NCBI RefSeq assembly: GCF_029714285.1 | Contig: NZ_CP121663.1 | Span: 124,001 to 188,000, forward strand | Source of the DNA: Rhizobium sp. CB3090 | GTDB taxonomy: Bacteria > Pseudomonadota > Alphaproteobacteria > Rhizobiales > Rhizobiaceae | Length of the DNA: 64,000 nucleotides | Direction: 5' to 3' | Part shown: one piece after another, positions 35,013 to 45,625 of the stretch | Position numbering within the stretch: position 1 is the stretch's first letter | Layout: each line of letters begins with the position of its first letter | The notes under the pieces: generated by a model | Told to the model about the DNA's origin: nothing | Database searches by the model: none | Seen by the model: only the letters and a program-made list of their open reading frames with translations | Program-made: the position numbers and the translations under genes

Positions 35013-35753
35013 ATGATGGCTATGACTGTGACCGCCGCGTCCGATATCTTGATTGTCGATGACGACCACGAAATCCGCACGCTTCTGAGCCGCTACCTCG
35101 AGGAGCAGGGCTTTCGCGTATCGACGGCAAGCGACCTTCGCGGCTGCAACGACGCCCTTAATCGGCGTTCCCCCGATCTCCTTGTTTTGGACGTCATGCT
35201 GCCCGACGGATCGGGCCTTGATCTTTGCCGCGATCTGCGGAACCGCCGTCCCCGTGTCCCGATCATCCTCCTGACCGCTCTCAAGGAAGATATCGATCGG
35301 ATATTGGGGCTTGAAATCGGGGCAGACGACTATCTCGGCAAGCCGTTCAACCCGCGAGAATTGGCGGCGCGTATCCGAGCGGTCCTGCGCCGGGTAAACG
35401 AGGATCCGTCCCCCGAGCCGGAGCAGCGCCGCTTCCATTTTGCCGAGATGACGCTCGATCCGCAGCTTCGCCGCGTCACGAGGGACAATGGCGAGGTTAT
35501 CTCGCTGACCGGAGCCGAATTCGATCTGCTCAAGGCCTTTATCGAACGCGCCGGCCGGCTGCTGTCCCGAGATCAATTGCTCGACCTGACGCAGGGGCGT
35601 GATCGTGATCCTGCCGATCGTTCGATCGACGTGCTGATGAGCCGGTTGCGTCGCAAGCTGGGGGAGACGGCCGAAGAGCCAGTGTTCAGAACGGTCCGAA
35701 ACGGCGGCTATCAGCTCGTCGTGCCGGTGACGGCTGTCAAGGGCGATCCATGA
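35013..35753 (+). CDS. OmpR-family response regulator
   Basis: 246 aa. Receiver with VDDDHE, phospho-Asp in VLDVMLPDGSG (about residue 58), LTALKED and YLGKPFNP. A winged-helix effector follows (about 145-240, ending FRTVRNGGYQLVV). Its stop overlaps the kinase start by 4 nt (ATGA). A run of in-frame starts MMAM leaves the exact first residue open (35013, 35016 or 35022). The pair is convergent with the macAB efflux operon; OmpR-type systems commonly control efflux genes, but no binding-site evidence was found. Confidence 0.94.
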   Translation: MMAMTVTAASDILIVDDDHEIRTLLSRYLEEQGFRVSTASDLRGCNDALNRRSPDLLVLDVMLPDGSGLDLCRDLRNRRPRVPIILLTALKEDIDRILGLEIGADDYLGKPFNPRELAARIRAVLRRVNEDPSPEPEQRRFHFAEMTLDPQLRRVTRDNGEVISLTGAEFDLLKAFIERAGRLLSRDQLLDLTQGRDRDPADRSIDVLMSRLRRKLGETAEEPVFRTVRNGGYQLVVPVTAVKGDP

Positions 35754-37018
35754 AGTCCCTGGGCGCCCGCCTGGCGCTTCTCTTGCTGACGGCCATTGTT
35801 CTGGTGGTTATCACGTCGTCTTTTGTAGCAAGCCTTGTGATGCGAGGACCGCGCCCGGAAGTAACCATGGAGCCGATGGCGCGCCAGCTCTCCATACTCG
35901 CGAAATTTGCGGAGGCAGACAAGGCTGCGGCGATCTCTGCCGGCCTGGTCATTGCCCCCGCTCCCGCGGCCGGGCGCCGGGATGACGGGCTTTCCGACTT
36001 CCTGATGGAAAGCCTGCGTCGAACCGGCGAGCCGCGGGAAGCGACCATATCCCGCAAGCCGAGGGGAGGCACGATTGCCTCGCTCAGGCTTCCGGATGGC
36101 AATTGGATCGTGATGCCGATCTCGGAACTCGGTCCGCCTCCCGGAGGGTGGAAGATTCTCGCAGGCTGGCTGGGCCTCATCATTACGGGAAGCGTGCTGA
36201 TTTCCATATTTGCCGCATCGAAGATCATGAAGCCGCTCCGCCTGCTTGAACGAGCCTCGGCCGAGATCGGCCCGGACGGGACGCTCCCGCACGTTCCGGA
36301 AACCGGTCCGGGGGAGATTCGTGTCACGGCACGGGCTCTCAACGAACTATCGGCAAGGGTGAAGGCTGCAACGGAGAGCCGGATGCGGCTGGTCGCAGCC
36401 GCCGGGCATGATCTTAGAACCCCCATGACGCGTATGCGATTGCGTGCCGAATTCATCAAGGACGATGAAGATCGGCTGAAATGGCTCGCCGATCTCGAAG
36501 AACTTGACACGATTGCCGACAGCGCCATCGGATTGGTGCGGGAAGAAATCTCCAAGGACAGCCTGCAGTGCATAAGGCTCGATACGATCGTCGCAAACAT
36601 TGTGACGGAGCTGACCACGATGGGCATGGATATCAGAGTCAGCGAGCTGCAGCCCTCGACGATTTCTGCAGGCCGTTTGGCGATCACAAGGGCCCTGCGC
36701 AACCTCTTGATCAACGCTGCAACGCATGGTGAATCGGCAGTCGTTACCGTTACTCACCCCGGCGACAAGGCCGTGGTCACAATCGTCGATACAGGGCCCG
36801 GCATTCCCGAAGAACGCTTGAGCCAAGTCTTCGAGCCCTTCTTTCGCATCGATATGGCACGGCAACGGTCTTTCCCCGGAGCAGGCCTTGGAATGGCCAT
36901 CGCCAAGGAAATCGTTTCCAGGTTCGAAGGGGAGATCACCGTACGCAACCGGCAACCCAGGGGGCTGGAGCAGCTGGTCGCTTTCAAGATGGGCAGCGAT
37001 AAACTCGCCGCCGGTTGA
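35750..37018 (+). CDS. Sensor histidine kinase
   Basis: 422 aa. TM1 about residues 8-28; periplasmic region about 30-140; TM2 about 145-168 (GWLGLIITGSVLISIFAASK); HAMP; H-box AAGHDLRTPMTRM; N-box NLLINAATHG; G-boxes DTGPGIP and GAGLGMAI. Partner of the regulator just upstream (ATGA overlap). Cognate targets are unknown; the neighbouring efflux/Spy-like genes suggest an envelope-stress theme. Confidence 0.94.
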   Translation: MKSLGARLALLLLTAIVLVVITSSFVASLVMRGPRPEVTMEPMARQLSILAKFAEADKAAAISAGLVIAPAPAAGRRDDGLSDFLMESLRRTGEPREATISRKPRGGTIASLRLPDGNWIVMPISELGPPPGGWKILAGWLGLIITGSVLISIFAASKIMKPLRLLERASAEIGPDGTLPHVPETGPGEIRVTARALNELSARVKAATESRMRLVAAAGHDLRTPMTRMRLRAEFIKDDEDRLKWLADLEELDTIADSAIGLVREEISKDSLQCIRLDTIVANIVTELTTMGMDIRVSELQPSTISAGRLAITRALRNLLINAATHGESAVVTVTHPGDKAVVTIVDTGPGIPEERLSQVFEPFFRIDMARQRSFPGAGLGMAIAKEIVSRFEGEITVRNRQPRGLEQLVAFKMGSDKLAAG

Positions 37019-37497
37019 GAGACCGCCTTTATTCAATATTGGGCGACCATTTCACGTCTGGATCGTTGCTTCGCTATCGGAAAAATCGGCCGTGATTTGA
37101 AGTGCATCAAATGAAAATAAATAGTCAAAAGAACAAAATTGATTGTAACTTTGCCAATTTCAAATGTTGTAGCCACAGAAATCATAAGAGATGACAGTAA
37201 ACGTCATGTTGTAGATAAATGTATCGAAAGTTGTACTAGATAAATGTAGGAAAGTTCGGCTATATTAGAAACGTCCGGACAAGAAATTTCCCAAAAATGC
37301 CTTGTTTCGGCAACGTTCGGAAATGCTTCTGAAGATGGTTGCTGTAAATTCACATGCGGTCCTGAGCGCTCTGCTCTGGTCACCCGCATGCCGGCTTCGT
37401 CAGACGCCCCCAACATGAATGGCGAAGCCGGTTCTTCTTTCCTTACGAACAGCGGATGATCGGTCTTGTGACGCCGGGATCCTGCGCCAGCCCACGA
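37019..37497. other. Long AT-rich interval between convergent genes
   Basis: 479 nt between the kinase and macB 3' ends. About 37090-37270 is clearly AT-richer than the flanks and holds a 12-bp direct repeat TAGATAAATGTA (37211-37222 and 37236-37247). No protein gene is convincing. See findings for a possible RNA or binding-site role. Confidence 0.5.
37211..37247. repeat. 12-bp direct repeat TAGATAAATGTA, 25-bp period
   Basis: Two identical copies (37211-37222, 37236-37247), each preceded by GTTGTA-like sequence, in an AT-rich convergent intergenic region. The period of 25 bp is between two and three helical turns. Confidence 0.6.
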
Positions 37498-39468
<1,971 letters not shown>

Positions 39469-39471
39469 CGG

Positions 39472-40791
39472 TCAGAAACCCATCGGCGGCGGTCCGCCGC
39501 CCATGCTGCTTTTCGCCGTGGTCGTGCTCGCTTCGCCGATAACGACGCGTTCGCCTTCCGAAAGGCCCGACCGCACCTCGGCGGTGACATTGTTGTTGAG
39601 GCCAATGGTGATTTTTCTGGAGGCCTGTTTGCCGTCCGCGTCGACCACCTGCACGCTATACGTACCGTCAGTGTCCTTCGCGCCAAGCGCCGATGATGGA
39701 ATGATCAGTGCATGTTTGGCCGCGCCGAGCACGATATGGACCTCGGCCGACATATAGGTGCGGAAGCGGTTATCCTGGTTAGATACGGCGAAGATGCCGT
39801 TGTAGTAGATTGCCGAAGACGATGAAGAAGAGGTCGTGGTGTTGCTGGATGAGGTCGTGCTGGAAGACGTGACGCTGCTGTCGCTGGTGATCGATTCCGG
39901 AGCCGGCTCGATCGATTGCAGCACGGCGTCATAACGGGTCGCGGGATCGCCGAGGATGGTGAAATAGATCGGCTGGCCCACCTTGACCTTGACGATGTCG
40001 GCTTCCGATATCTCGGTGCGAACGATCATCGTGTCGAGCTGGCCGAGAATGACGATCGTCGGTGCCGACTGGGCGGCGTTGACGGTCTGGCCTTGCTGAT
40101 TGACGATGGCAAGCACGGTCCCGTCCATTGGGGCGGTAATTCGCGTGTAGGATAGATTGGCTTGTGCCGTCTCCACAGCGACCTCCGCAGCCATGATCTG
40201 TGCGTCGAGCGCGGCGATCTGGGCGGTGATCTTCTTGACGCTCGCCTCCGCACTATCGAGATCGGCCTTGGAGCCGGCTTGATTGCGAAAGACGGTCTGT
40301 TGCCGCGTCAGTGTCAGTTGCGCATTGGCAAGATCGGCTTCGCTTTCTTCACGCTGCGCTTTGACATTGGCGAGCGAGGCCTGGGCTGTCCTCAGGTCGT
40401 TGTTTTGCGTCGTGGAGTCGATCTCGGCAATCAGCGTATCCTTCTTGATCTCATCGCCGAGCTTGACATTCAGTGCGGTGATCCGACCCGAGACCTGCGC
40501 GCCAACGGCAACGAGCTTGCTCGGCTTGAATGTGCCCGAGGCAAGCACGGCTTCCTCGACATCGCCCCGTGTCACCATGGCAGTGATGGCGGAAGGGTTT
40601 TCCTGGGCAAAGATGCCGCCGCGAAGCAGCAGTGCACCGGTGCAGGCGAGCAGGGTTAACGCGGCCAAGGCTAGCGCCAGACGCCTATACCGCTTGTTTT
40701 GCGACGTGCCCAGCGGCCGCGCGCGCAGCACGGTTCCATCAGCGTGTTTCAGTTCGGTTTGTGCCCTCATCGGGTCTGGAAAGTTCAACAT
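39472..40791 (-). CDS. macA: MacA-like periplasmic adaptor (HlyD/RND-MFP family)
   Basis: 439 aa. One N-terminal TM (about 32-52); lipoyl halves flank a coiled-coil hairpin (about 95-195; the segment VAVGAQVSGRITALNVKLGD precedes it); beta-barrel and membrane-proximal domains follow. An unusual Ser/Thr tract lies at about residues 300-325 inside the adaptor's beta-barrel region. It links MacB to the outer-membrane factor encoded just upstream (4-nt gap). ATG 40791; a second in-frame ATG seven codons in is possible. Confidence 0.92.
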   Translation of the reverse strand: MLNFPDPMRAQTELKHADGTVLRARPLGTSQNKRYRRLALALAALTLLACTGALLLRGGIFAQENPSAITAMVTRGDVEEAVLASGTFKPSKLVAVGAQVSGRITALNVKLGDEIKKDTLIAEIDSTTQNNDLRTAQASLANVKAQREESEADLANAQLTLTRQQTVFRNQAGSKADLDSAEASVKKITAQIAALDAQIMAAEVAVETAQANLSYTRITAPMDGTVLAIVNQQGQTVNAAQSAPTIVILGQLDTMIVRTEISEADIVKVKVGQPIYFTILGDPATRYDAVLQSIEPAPESITSDSSVTSSSTTSSSNTTTSSSSSSAIYYNGIFAVSNQDNRFRTYMSAEVHIVLGAAKHALIIPSSALGAKDTDGTYSVQVVDADGKQASRKITIGLNNNVTAEVRSGLSEGERVVIGEASTTTAKSSMGGGPPPMGF

Positions 40792-40795
40792 GGAA

Positions 40796-42310
40796 TTATC
40801 TGGCTGCGGTCAGGTGCGGACCGGTGTTGGTGTCGATCACGGCGGGTTCAGAGATATCGAGGTCGCCCTCCCAACCGCCACCGAGGGCCTTATTGAGGGC
40901 GACATAGTCGGTAGCGATCGATGCCTGGCTCTCGATCAGAGCTTCTTCGGCGCTGTAAAGTGACCGCTCGGCGTCAAGCACATCGAGGAAATCGGTCACG
41001 CCGGCTTGATTGAGTGTGCGGGACAGATCCGTTGCCCGGCGATAGGAGCTGGCCGAAGCACTGAGCTTGCTGTGTTTCAACCGTTCCTGGGTCAGCGATA
41101 CCACTGCATTTTCGACATCTTCCATGGCAGAGAGAACGGCAGACTGGTATGCGATATAATATTGGTCGCGTTGTGCTTTGGCGACGTCGACCGCCGCCAT
41201 GAGCTGACCACCCTGGAAGATCGGCACGGTAAGCGACGGACCGAACGACCAGCCGATGGTCGATTTCTTGCCGAGATCCGCAATGCTGGTCGCAGTCGAT
41301 GCGATATCGCCTGTGATCGAAATCGACGGATAGCGATTGGCTTCGGCCTGACCGATCTTCGCCGTGTATTGAGCTAGCTGCCGCTCGGCGAGGCGGACAT
41401 CGGGCCGAGTATTCAGAATGTCGGCTGGGATGCCGGTCGAAACCGCGATCTTCGGGTTTGGGATGGGACCTCCCGCTTTCAACCGCTCCTCAAGTGCTGC
41501 TGGCGGCTTGCCGAGCAATACGCTGAGACGATGGACCGCTGTAGCATAGGAGATCTCATAGGTCGGGATGTCGGCTTCCGTGCTGCTTGCCAGCGCATCG
41601 GCCTTGGCGGTATCAACGCCGGTGGCGCTTCCGGCCTTGTATTCGGCCTGCGTCAGAGCCGCCGTCTTGCGCTGCGAGACCGCGGTGCGTCGTGCAAGAT
41701 CGCGCAGCGCCTGATATTCGCGGGCCTGAACATAGTAGGAGGCGACATCGCCGACGAGGGTCAGCATCGTATCGCGCAGCTCTTCCTCGGCGGCATCCAC
41801 GCCATATTTTGCAGCCTCCGCCGCGCGCTTATTGCCGCCGAAAAGGTCTAATTCCCAGCTTGCATCGAATCCAGGCTGGTATTGCGAATAGATCGTCGCC
41901 ACCGAATTTGTATCGGATGCTGCTGTGCGGGTCCGCGCCGCCGACGCCGTTCCCTCAAAAGAGGGCAGCAGCGCACCCTTCTGTTCACGGTAGCTGGCAC
42001 GCGCCTCGCGGATCTTCGCCTTGGCTGAAGCGACATCAAGGTTGCCCGCGACCGCCTCCTCGATCAATGCATCGAGCGTCGGGTCCTTGAGCTGCTTCCA
42101 CCACCGAGACAGCGCCGGAGGTTTTGCGGGCTGGCTCGGCAGTTTGGTGCCCCAATGCGAGGGAACAGTAAGATCCGGCTTGCGATAATCTGGCCCGACC
42201 ACGCAGCCAGTCAGTGCCGCTGAAAGCACGATAGAAGCAGCGATAATCGGAAGCTGTTTAGGGAAATGCGAATATATCTGCAAAGGGCGTATCTCTGGTT
42301 TACTCGGCAT
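40796..42310 (-). CDS. NodT/OprM-type outer-membrane efflux lipoprotein
   Basis: 504 aa. An N-terminal signal with lipobox LTGC (about residue 29) is followed by VGPDYRKPD, the start of NodT-family outer-membrane factors. Two OEP repeats follow (about 65-255 and 280-480). It forms the trimeric exit duct for MacAB. I start at ATG 42310; the frame continues to 42463 without conserved sequence. It lies first in the efflux part of the operon (OMF, then macA, then macB). An adjacent Spy-like gene is upstream on the same strand. Confidence 0.92.
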   Translation of the reverse strand: MPSKPEIRPLQIYSHFPKQLPIIAASIVLSAALTGCVVGPDYRKPDLTVPSHWGTKLPSQPAKPPALSRWWKQLKDPTLDALIEEAVAGNLDVASAKAKIREARASYREQKGALLPSFEGTASAARTRTAASDTNSVATIYSQYQPGFDASWELDLFGGNKRAAEAAKYGVDAAEEELRDTMLTLVGDVASYYVQAREYQALRDLARRTAVSQRKTAALTQAEYKAGSATGVDTAKADALASSTEADIPTYEISYATAVHRLSVLLGKPPAALEERLKAGGPIPNPKIAVSTGIPADILNTRPDVRLAERQLAQYTAKIGQAEANRYPSISITGDIASTATSIADLGKKSTIGWSFGPSLTVPIFQGGQLMAAVDVAKAQRDQYYIAYQSAVLSAMEDVENAVVSLTQERLKHSKLSASASSYRRATDLSRTLNQAGVTDFLDVLDAERSLYSAEEALIESQASIATDYVALNKALGGGWEGDLDISEPAVIDTNTGPHLTAAR

Positions 42311-42484
42311 CCGCGCAGAGATTGGTCCGGGATGCCGGGCGGGGCGCCCCGGACCCTTCAGCCTTTTTACGGGCCGCTCCGTCCAATCGACAAGGACCGC
42401 ACGAACTGCGTCCGGGGGGCCGGTCCTCGTCGGATGGAGAAGGAGGTAAAGTGGATTATCCATGAAGGCGGAAGCCTCGGGCTT

Positions 42485-43132
42485 CTAACGAAATCCGTGA
42501 GGGCCTGGACCGAGGGATCGCTCGGCATCCTCAAGCTTATCAAGCTGATAAGCTGTCAGAACGGTGCGAAGCGCAGCCGCCTTGTCTTTCAACACGCGGG
42601 CCTTGACGGCTCGGTCCAGAACGCGGTCGGCGATCTCTTCCCCGAACAGTCCGGACGGCTTTCCCGCAGCGACGTCAGAACCTGACGGCTTCGTTTCGGG
42701 CGCGGAAAAAGGTCCTGGCGGCATAGGATGGGGAAAATCGAGAAAGTCCGTCAGTGCAACGGTGTAGTCCCTCCAGGCATCAAGCTGCGCGACATGGATG
42801 CCGATCATTGTCTCCATCGCCGACAGTCTGCTCGCGAGTTCTAATGTGGGATCCGGCCGATGAGGGAAATCGGCAGCCATTTCGGGCGGCGGCGGAGGGA
42901 AGGGCAAGCCGGTTCCGAATGCCATTCCATGGCCGCCCAACCGAGGGTCGCGACCAAAACCGGGGCACCGCCCTATTTCCGTACCCATTCCCACCGGCAG
43001 AGATTCCATCCTCTCAGCGCCGACGGGGGTCTGCTCGATGGCCGGGATTGGCGGCTGTTCGGCAAGCGCCGGAACGTTCACGCCGCTAATGGCTGTTGAG
43101 ATTAAAGTTGCGACAATACGCAAGTGCCTCAT
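42485..43132 (-). CDS. Spy/CpxP-like periplasmic protein (LTxxQ motif)
   Basis: 215 aa. A signal peptide ends near ALA (about residue 24). A Pro/Gly-rich middle is followed by a helical C-terminal part (about 90-205) ending in LTAYQLDKLEDAE, an LTxxQ motif as in Spy/CpxP chaperone-like stress proteins. Periplasmic. It lies 174 nt upstream of the efflux operon on the same strand and not far from a two-component system, consistent with an envelope-stress module. The assignment rests on one motif plus helical, secreted character. Confidence 0.65.
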   Translation of the reverse strand: MRHLRIVATLISTAISGVNVPALAEQPPIPAIEQTPVGAERMESLPVGMGTEIGRCPGFGRDPRLGGHGMAFGTGLPFPPPPPEMAADFPHRPDPTLELASRLSAMETMIGIHVAQLDAWRDYTVALTDFLDFPHPMPPGPFSAPETKPSGSDVAAGKPSGLFGEEIADRVLDRAVKARVLKDKAAALRTVLTAYQLDKLEDAERSLGPGPHGFR

Positions 43133-43456
43133 GATCAGTGCCTTCGAATCCGCTTCAATTCACTGATGCAAAGCTAGCCAGAGCACATAAACGGCATGCG
43201 TCTTTACGTTTCCGAGTATTTCTTCGCGGGAGATTGTTGCGAACGAAGTTTGCTACGACCCTTCCAGCAAAAATTCGTTACAAAATTTTTCTTCGCTCGT
43301 TGACGGCCTTTGGCCTAGACGAAATAACCGCTGGAGGAACATCCGCGAAGGCTTGGCATCGGTGTCTTCTCGGCAGAGCTAGAAGATTGCGTGATGCCGC
43401 CGAGATTCAGACTTCGTCAAAGAATTAAAGCTAAGTTCTTTTAAAATTTTGGAAAA
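43133..43456. other. Divergent intergenic region
   Basis: 324 nt between the Spy-like gene and the diguanylate cyclase. The right half is AT-rich, as expected for promoters. No gene or clear repeat is recognised. Confidence 0.5.
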
Positions 43457-45331
43457 GTGATTGTGGCCTGGCAAGTACTGATCGGCAATATCGCTGCCGT
43501 TTCGCTCCTCATTTCGGTGTGGATGCACCTTCACTACCGACTCTACCGCCTTACTGAGGTTCAAGCCCAAATCGCCTTTGGCTTGATGATGGGGCTTGGA
43601 GCGATCGTTTCCATGGCGCTCTCCGTCGAAATCGACAGCGGTTACTATCTCGATCTGCGCTCCACCTTGCTCGCCGTGTCGGCGGTTTATGGCGGCCCGT
43701 GGGCTATCCTGGTCACAGGCACGCTTACGGCCATCTACAGGATCTTCATGGGCGGCGCAGGCCTTCAGCCGGGCCTGATTTCGATCGTGGTGGTGTCGCT
43801 CTTCGCGGCATCCTTATATTTTCTGCTCCGTCGACAGCCGATGGATCTGAAAAGGATAGTGGCGACTGCCTTCATCGTCACAGCCGTCTCTTTGGCTGTG
43901 GGCTTAGTATATCGGGGTAATGACTCCCCGATCATGGCCCTTGGCTTCACCGTTATAGGGTTCGTTGGAACCTTGGCCGCGGCCTCCGTTATCACTTATT
44001 TCCACGCCTTCACCGCCGAGCGAGACATTCTGCGGGCCGCACTTACTCAAGCGCCTGACCTTTATTATGTCAAAGACCGTAAGAGCCGTTTCCTGGTCGC
44101 CAACCTGAATGTCGCACGAAACCATGGCCGCACGAAATCGTCGGAGATGGTCGGCCTGACCGATTTCGATCTCTATCCCAGTGAAATGGCTCAGGCGCTT
44201 TTTGATCGCGAACAGGAGATCATGTCGACGGGAAATCCGATGGTGGATTTCGAGGAGCCTTTTGTAATCGAGGACGGGCGAGAGCGCTGGTTTCTGACGT
44301 CAAAGGTTCCTTTGCGAAATCGCCACGGCGATTTCATCGGGCTCGCGGGGGTGACGCGTGATGTCACCGAGAAAAAGCGCCTGACACAGGAGGCCGTCGA
44401 GAGCAAGAATGTGCTTTTGCAAGCGATGGCGGAAATGTCGGATGGGCTTGCCATGTTCAATCCGGACGGCAGGCTGGTGTTCTGCAACGACCAGTATCGC
44501 GCCGCATTTCCTCGCTCGGGATATGCCAGACAGCCGGGTACCCACATTTCGGATATTGTCCGGGCCGTGGTGCGGAATGCCGAAAGGATCGATGTCAGTC
44601 CGGATGTCAGTGAGGAATGGATACAGGCCTCCGCTGCGCAGCTTTTCCTGACGCGCGATACTGAAATTCCTCTGTTTGACGGGCGCTGGCTCAGCCTGCG
44701 CACCCGGCTGGCATCCGACGGATCTGCGTTGGTGGTCGTCTCGGACATCACATCGATGAAGCGTTCCGAGGAACAATTGAAGCAACTTGCCCAGAAGATG
44801 ACAGGGCTTGCCTACACCGATGCGCTGACCGGCATTGCAAATCGACGGGTATTCGACGAAGTGATCCTGACGGAGTTTGCCCGCGCACGTCGCAACGGTT
44901 CTCCTCTTAGCCTGCTGCTCATGGATATCGATCATTTCAAGAGTTACAACGATACCTACGGTCATCTTGAGGGAGATAAATGCCTTAAGGCGATCGGCAA
45001 CGTGCTCCGTTCGGTGGTCATGCGAACGTCCGACCTCGCGGCTCGTTTCGGAGGCGAGGAATTTGCGATCGTTCTGCCTGGAACAGACAGAGACGGCGCC
45101 TTGGCCCTCGCCGAGCTCCTGCGCTCTGCACTGCATCAACTGGCAATACCGCACAGGGCAAGCAGCAAATCGATCGTGACGACCAGCATTGGAGTGGCGA
45201 ACATGTTCGATGGATCGACATTCGCAAGCGCTGCCGAGTTGGTGGAGGCTGCGGACCAGGCACTTTATGATGCCAAGACGAAGGGCCGTGATTGCATTGC
45301 CGCGGCCGGCGACAAGGCAACGGCCGCATAG
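43457..45331 (+). CDS. Membrane diguanylate cyclase with 5TM sensor and PAS domains
   Basis: 624 aa. An N-terminal 5TMR-LYT-type membrane module (about 5-185; SGYYLDLRSTLLAVSAVYGGP is typical) is followed by two PAS domains (about 195-320 and 330-440) and a GGDEF domain (about 465-615). The active site is RFGGEEFAI. An inhibitory I-site RTSD lies exactly five residues before GGEEF, so product feedback is expected. There is no EAL domain. It starts at GTG 43457 with GGAAAA upstream. Monocistronic. Confidence 0.92.
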   Translation: MIVAWQVLIGNIAAVSLLISVWMHLHYRLYRLTEVQAQIAFGLMMGLGAIVSMALSVEIDSGYYLDLRSTLLAVSAVYGGPWAILVTGTLTAIYRIFMGGAGLQPGLISIVVVSLFAASLYFLLRRQPMDLKRIVATAFIVTAVSLAVGLVYRGNDSPIMALGFTVIGFVGTLAAASVITYFHAFTAERDILRAALTQAPDLYYVKDRKSRFLVANLNVARNHGRTKSSEMVGLTDFDLYPSEMAQALFDREQEIMSTGNPMVDFEEPFVIEDGRERWFLTSKVPLRNRHGDFIGLAGVTRDVTEKKRLTQEAVESKNVLLQAMAEMSDGLAMFNPDGRLVFCNDQYRAAFPRSGYARQPGTHISDIVRAVVRNAERIDVSPDVSEEWIQASAAQLFLTRDTEIPLFDGRWLSLRTRLASDGSALVVVSDITSMKRSEEQLKQLAQKMTGLAYTDALTGIANRRVFDEVILTEFARARRNGSPLSLLLMDIDHFKSYNDTYGHLEGDKCLKAIGNVLRSVVMRTSDLAARFGGEEFAIVLPGTDRDGALALAELLRSALHQLAIPHRASSKSIVTTSIGVANMFDGSTFASAAELVEAADQALYDAKTKGRDCIAAAGDKATAA

Positions 45332-45580
45332 TTGGAGTTTTAAATTCGCCGTCAGGTCCGGTCCCGGGAACAAAGGACGCGATCAAAAGTTCGATGCTCG
45401 GTGAGCGACTCCCTTGGCTCGCCAACGTGCCGCTTCCCAGTGCGGCCATCAGAAGACTGTTTGCGGAACGCTTCCGGTGTCAACGCAGCCTTCTACAAAG
45501 CGCGGCAGGGAACACGCCATGCGCCCTTCCCACTGTCCCCTGCCGTGTCTGACATCATTATTGAAAAGATATTATCCTTC

Positions 45581-45618
45581 GCCGGCTCGAAAATCGCGGT
45601 TGCGCTGATCGAGCCGGC
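45581..45618 (-). terminator. Perfect 10-bp inverted repeat downstream of the MFS gene
   Basis: GCCGGCTCGA (45581-45590) pairs with TCGAGCCGGC (45609-45618) with an 18-nt loop. It starts 8 nt after the MFS stop on the minus strand. Only a weak T-rich tail (CTTTTC) follows, so termination is plausible but unproven. Confidence 0.4.
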
Positions 45619-45625
45619 AAACATT

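Noticed and set aside
45332..45625. Possible gene remnant between the diguanylate cyclase and MFS genes
   Set aside because: Open frames exist but none shows recognisable protein sequence or start signals. Only the inverted repeat at 45581-45618 was kept.
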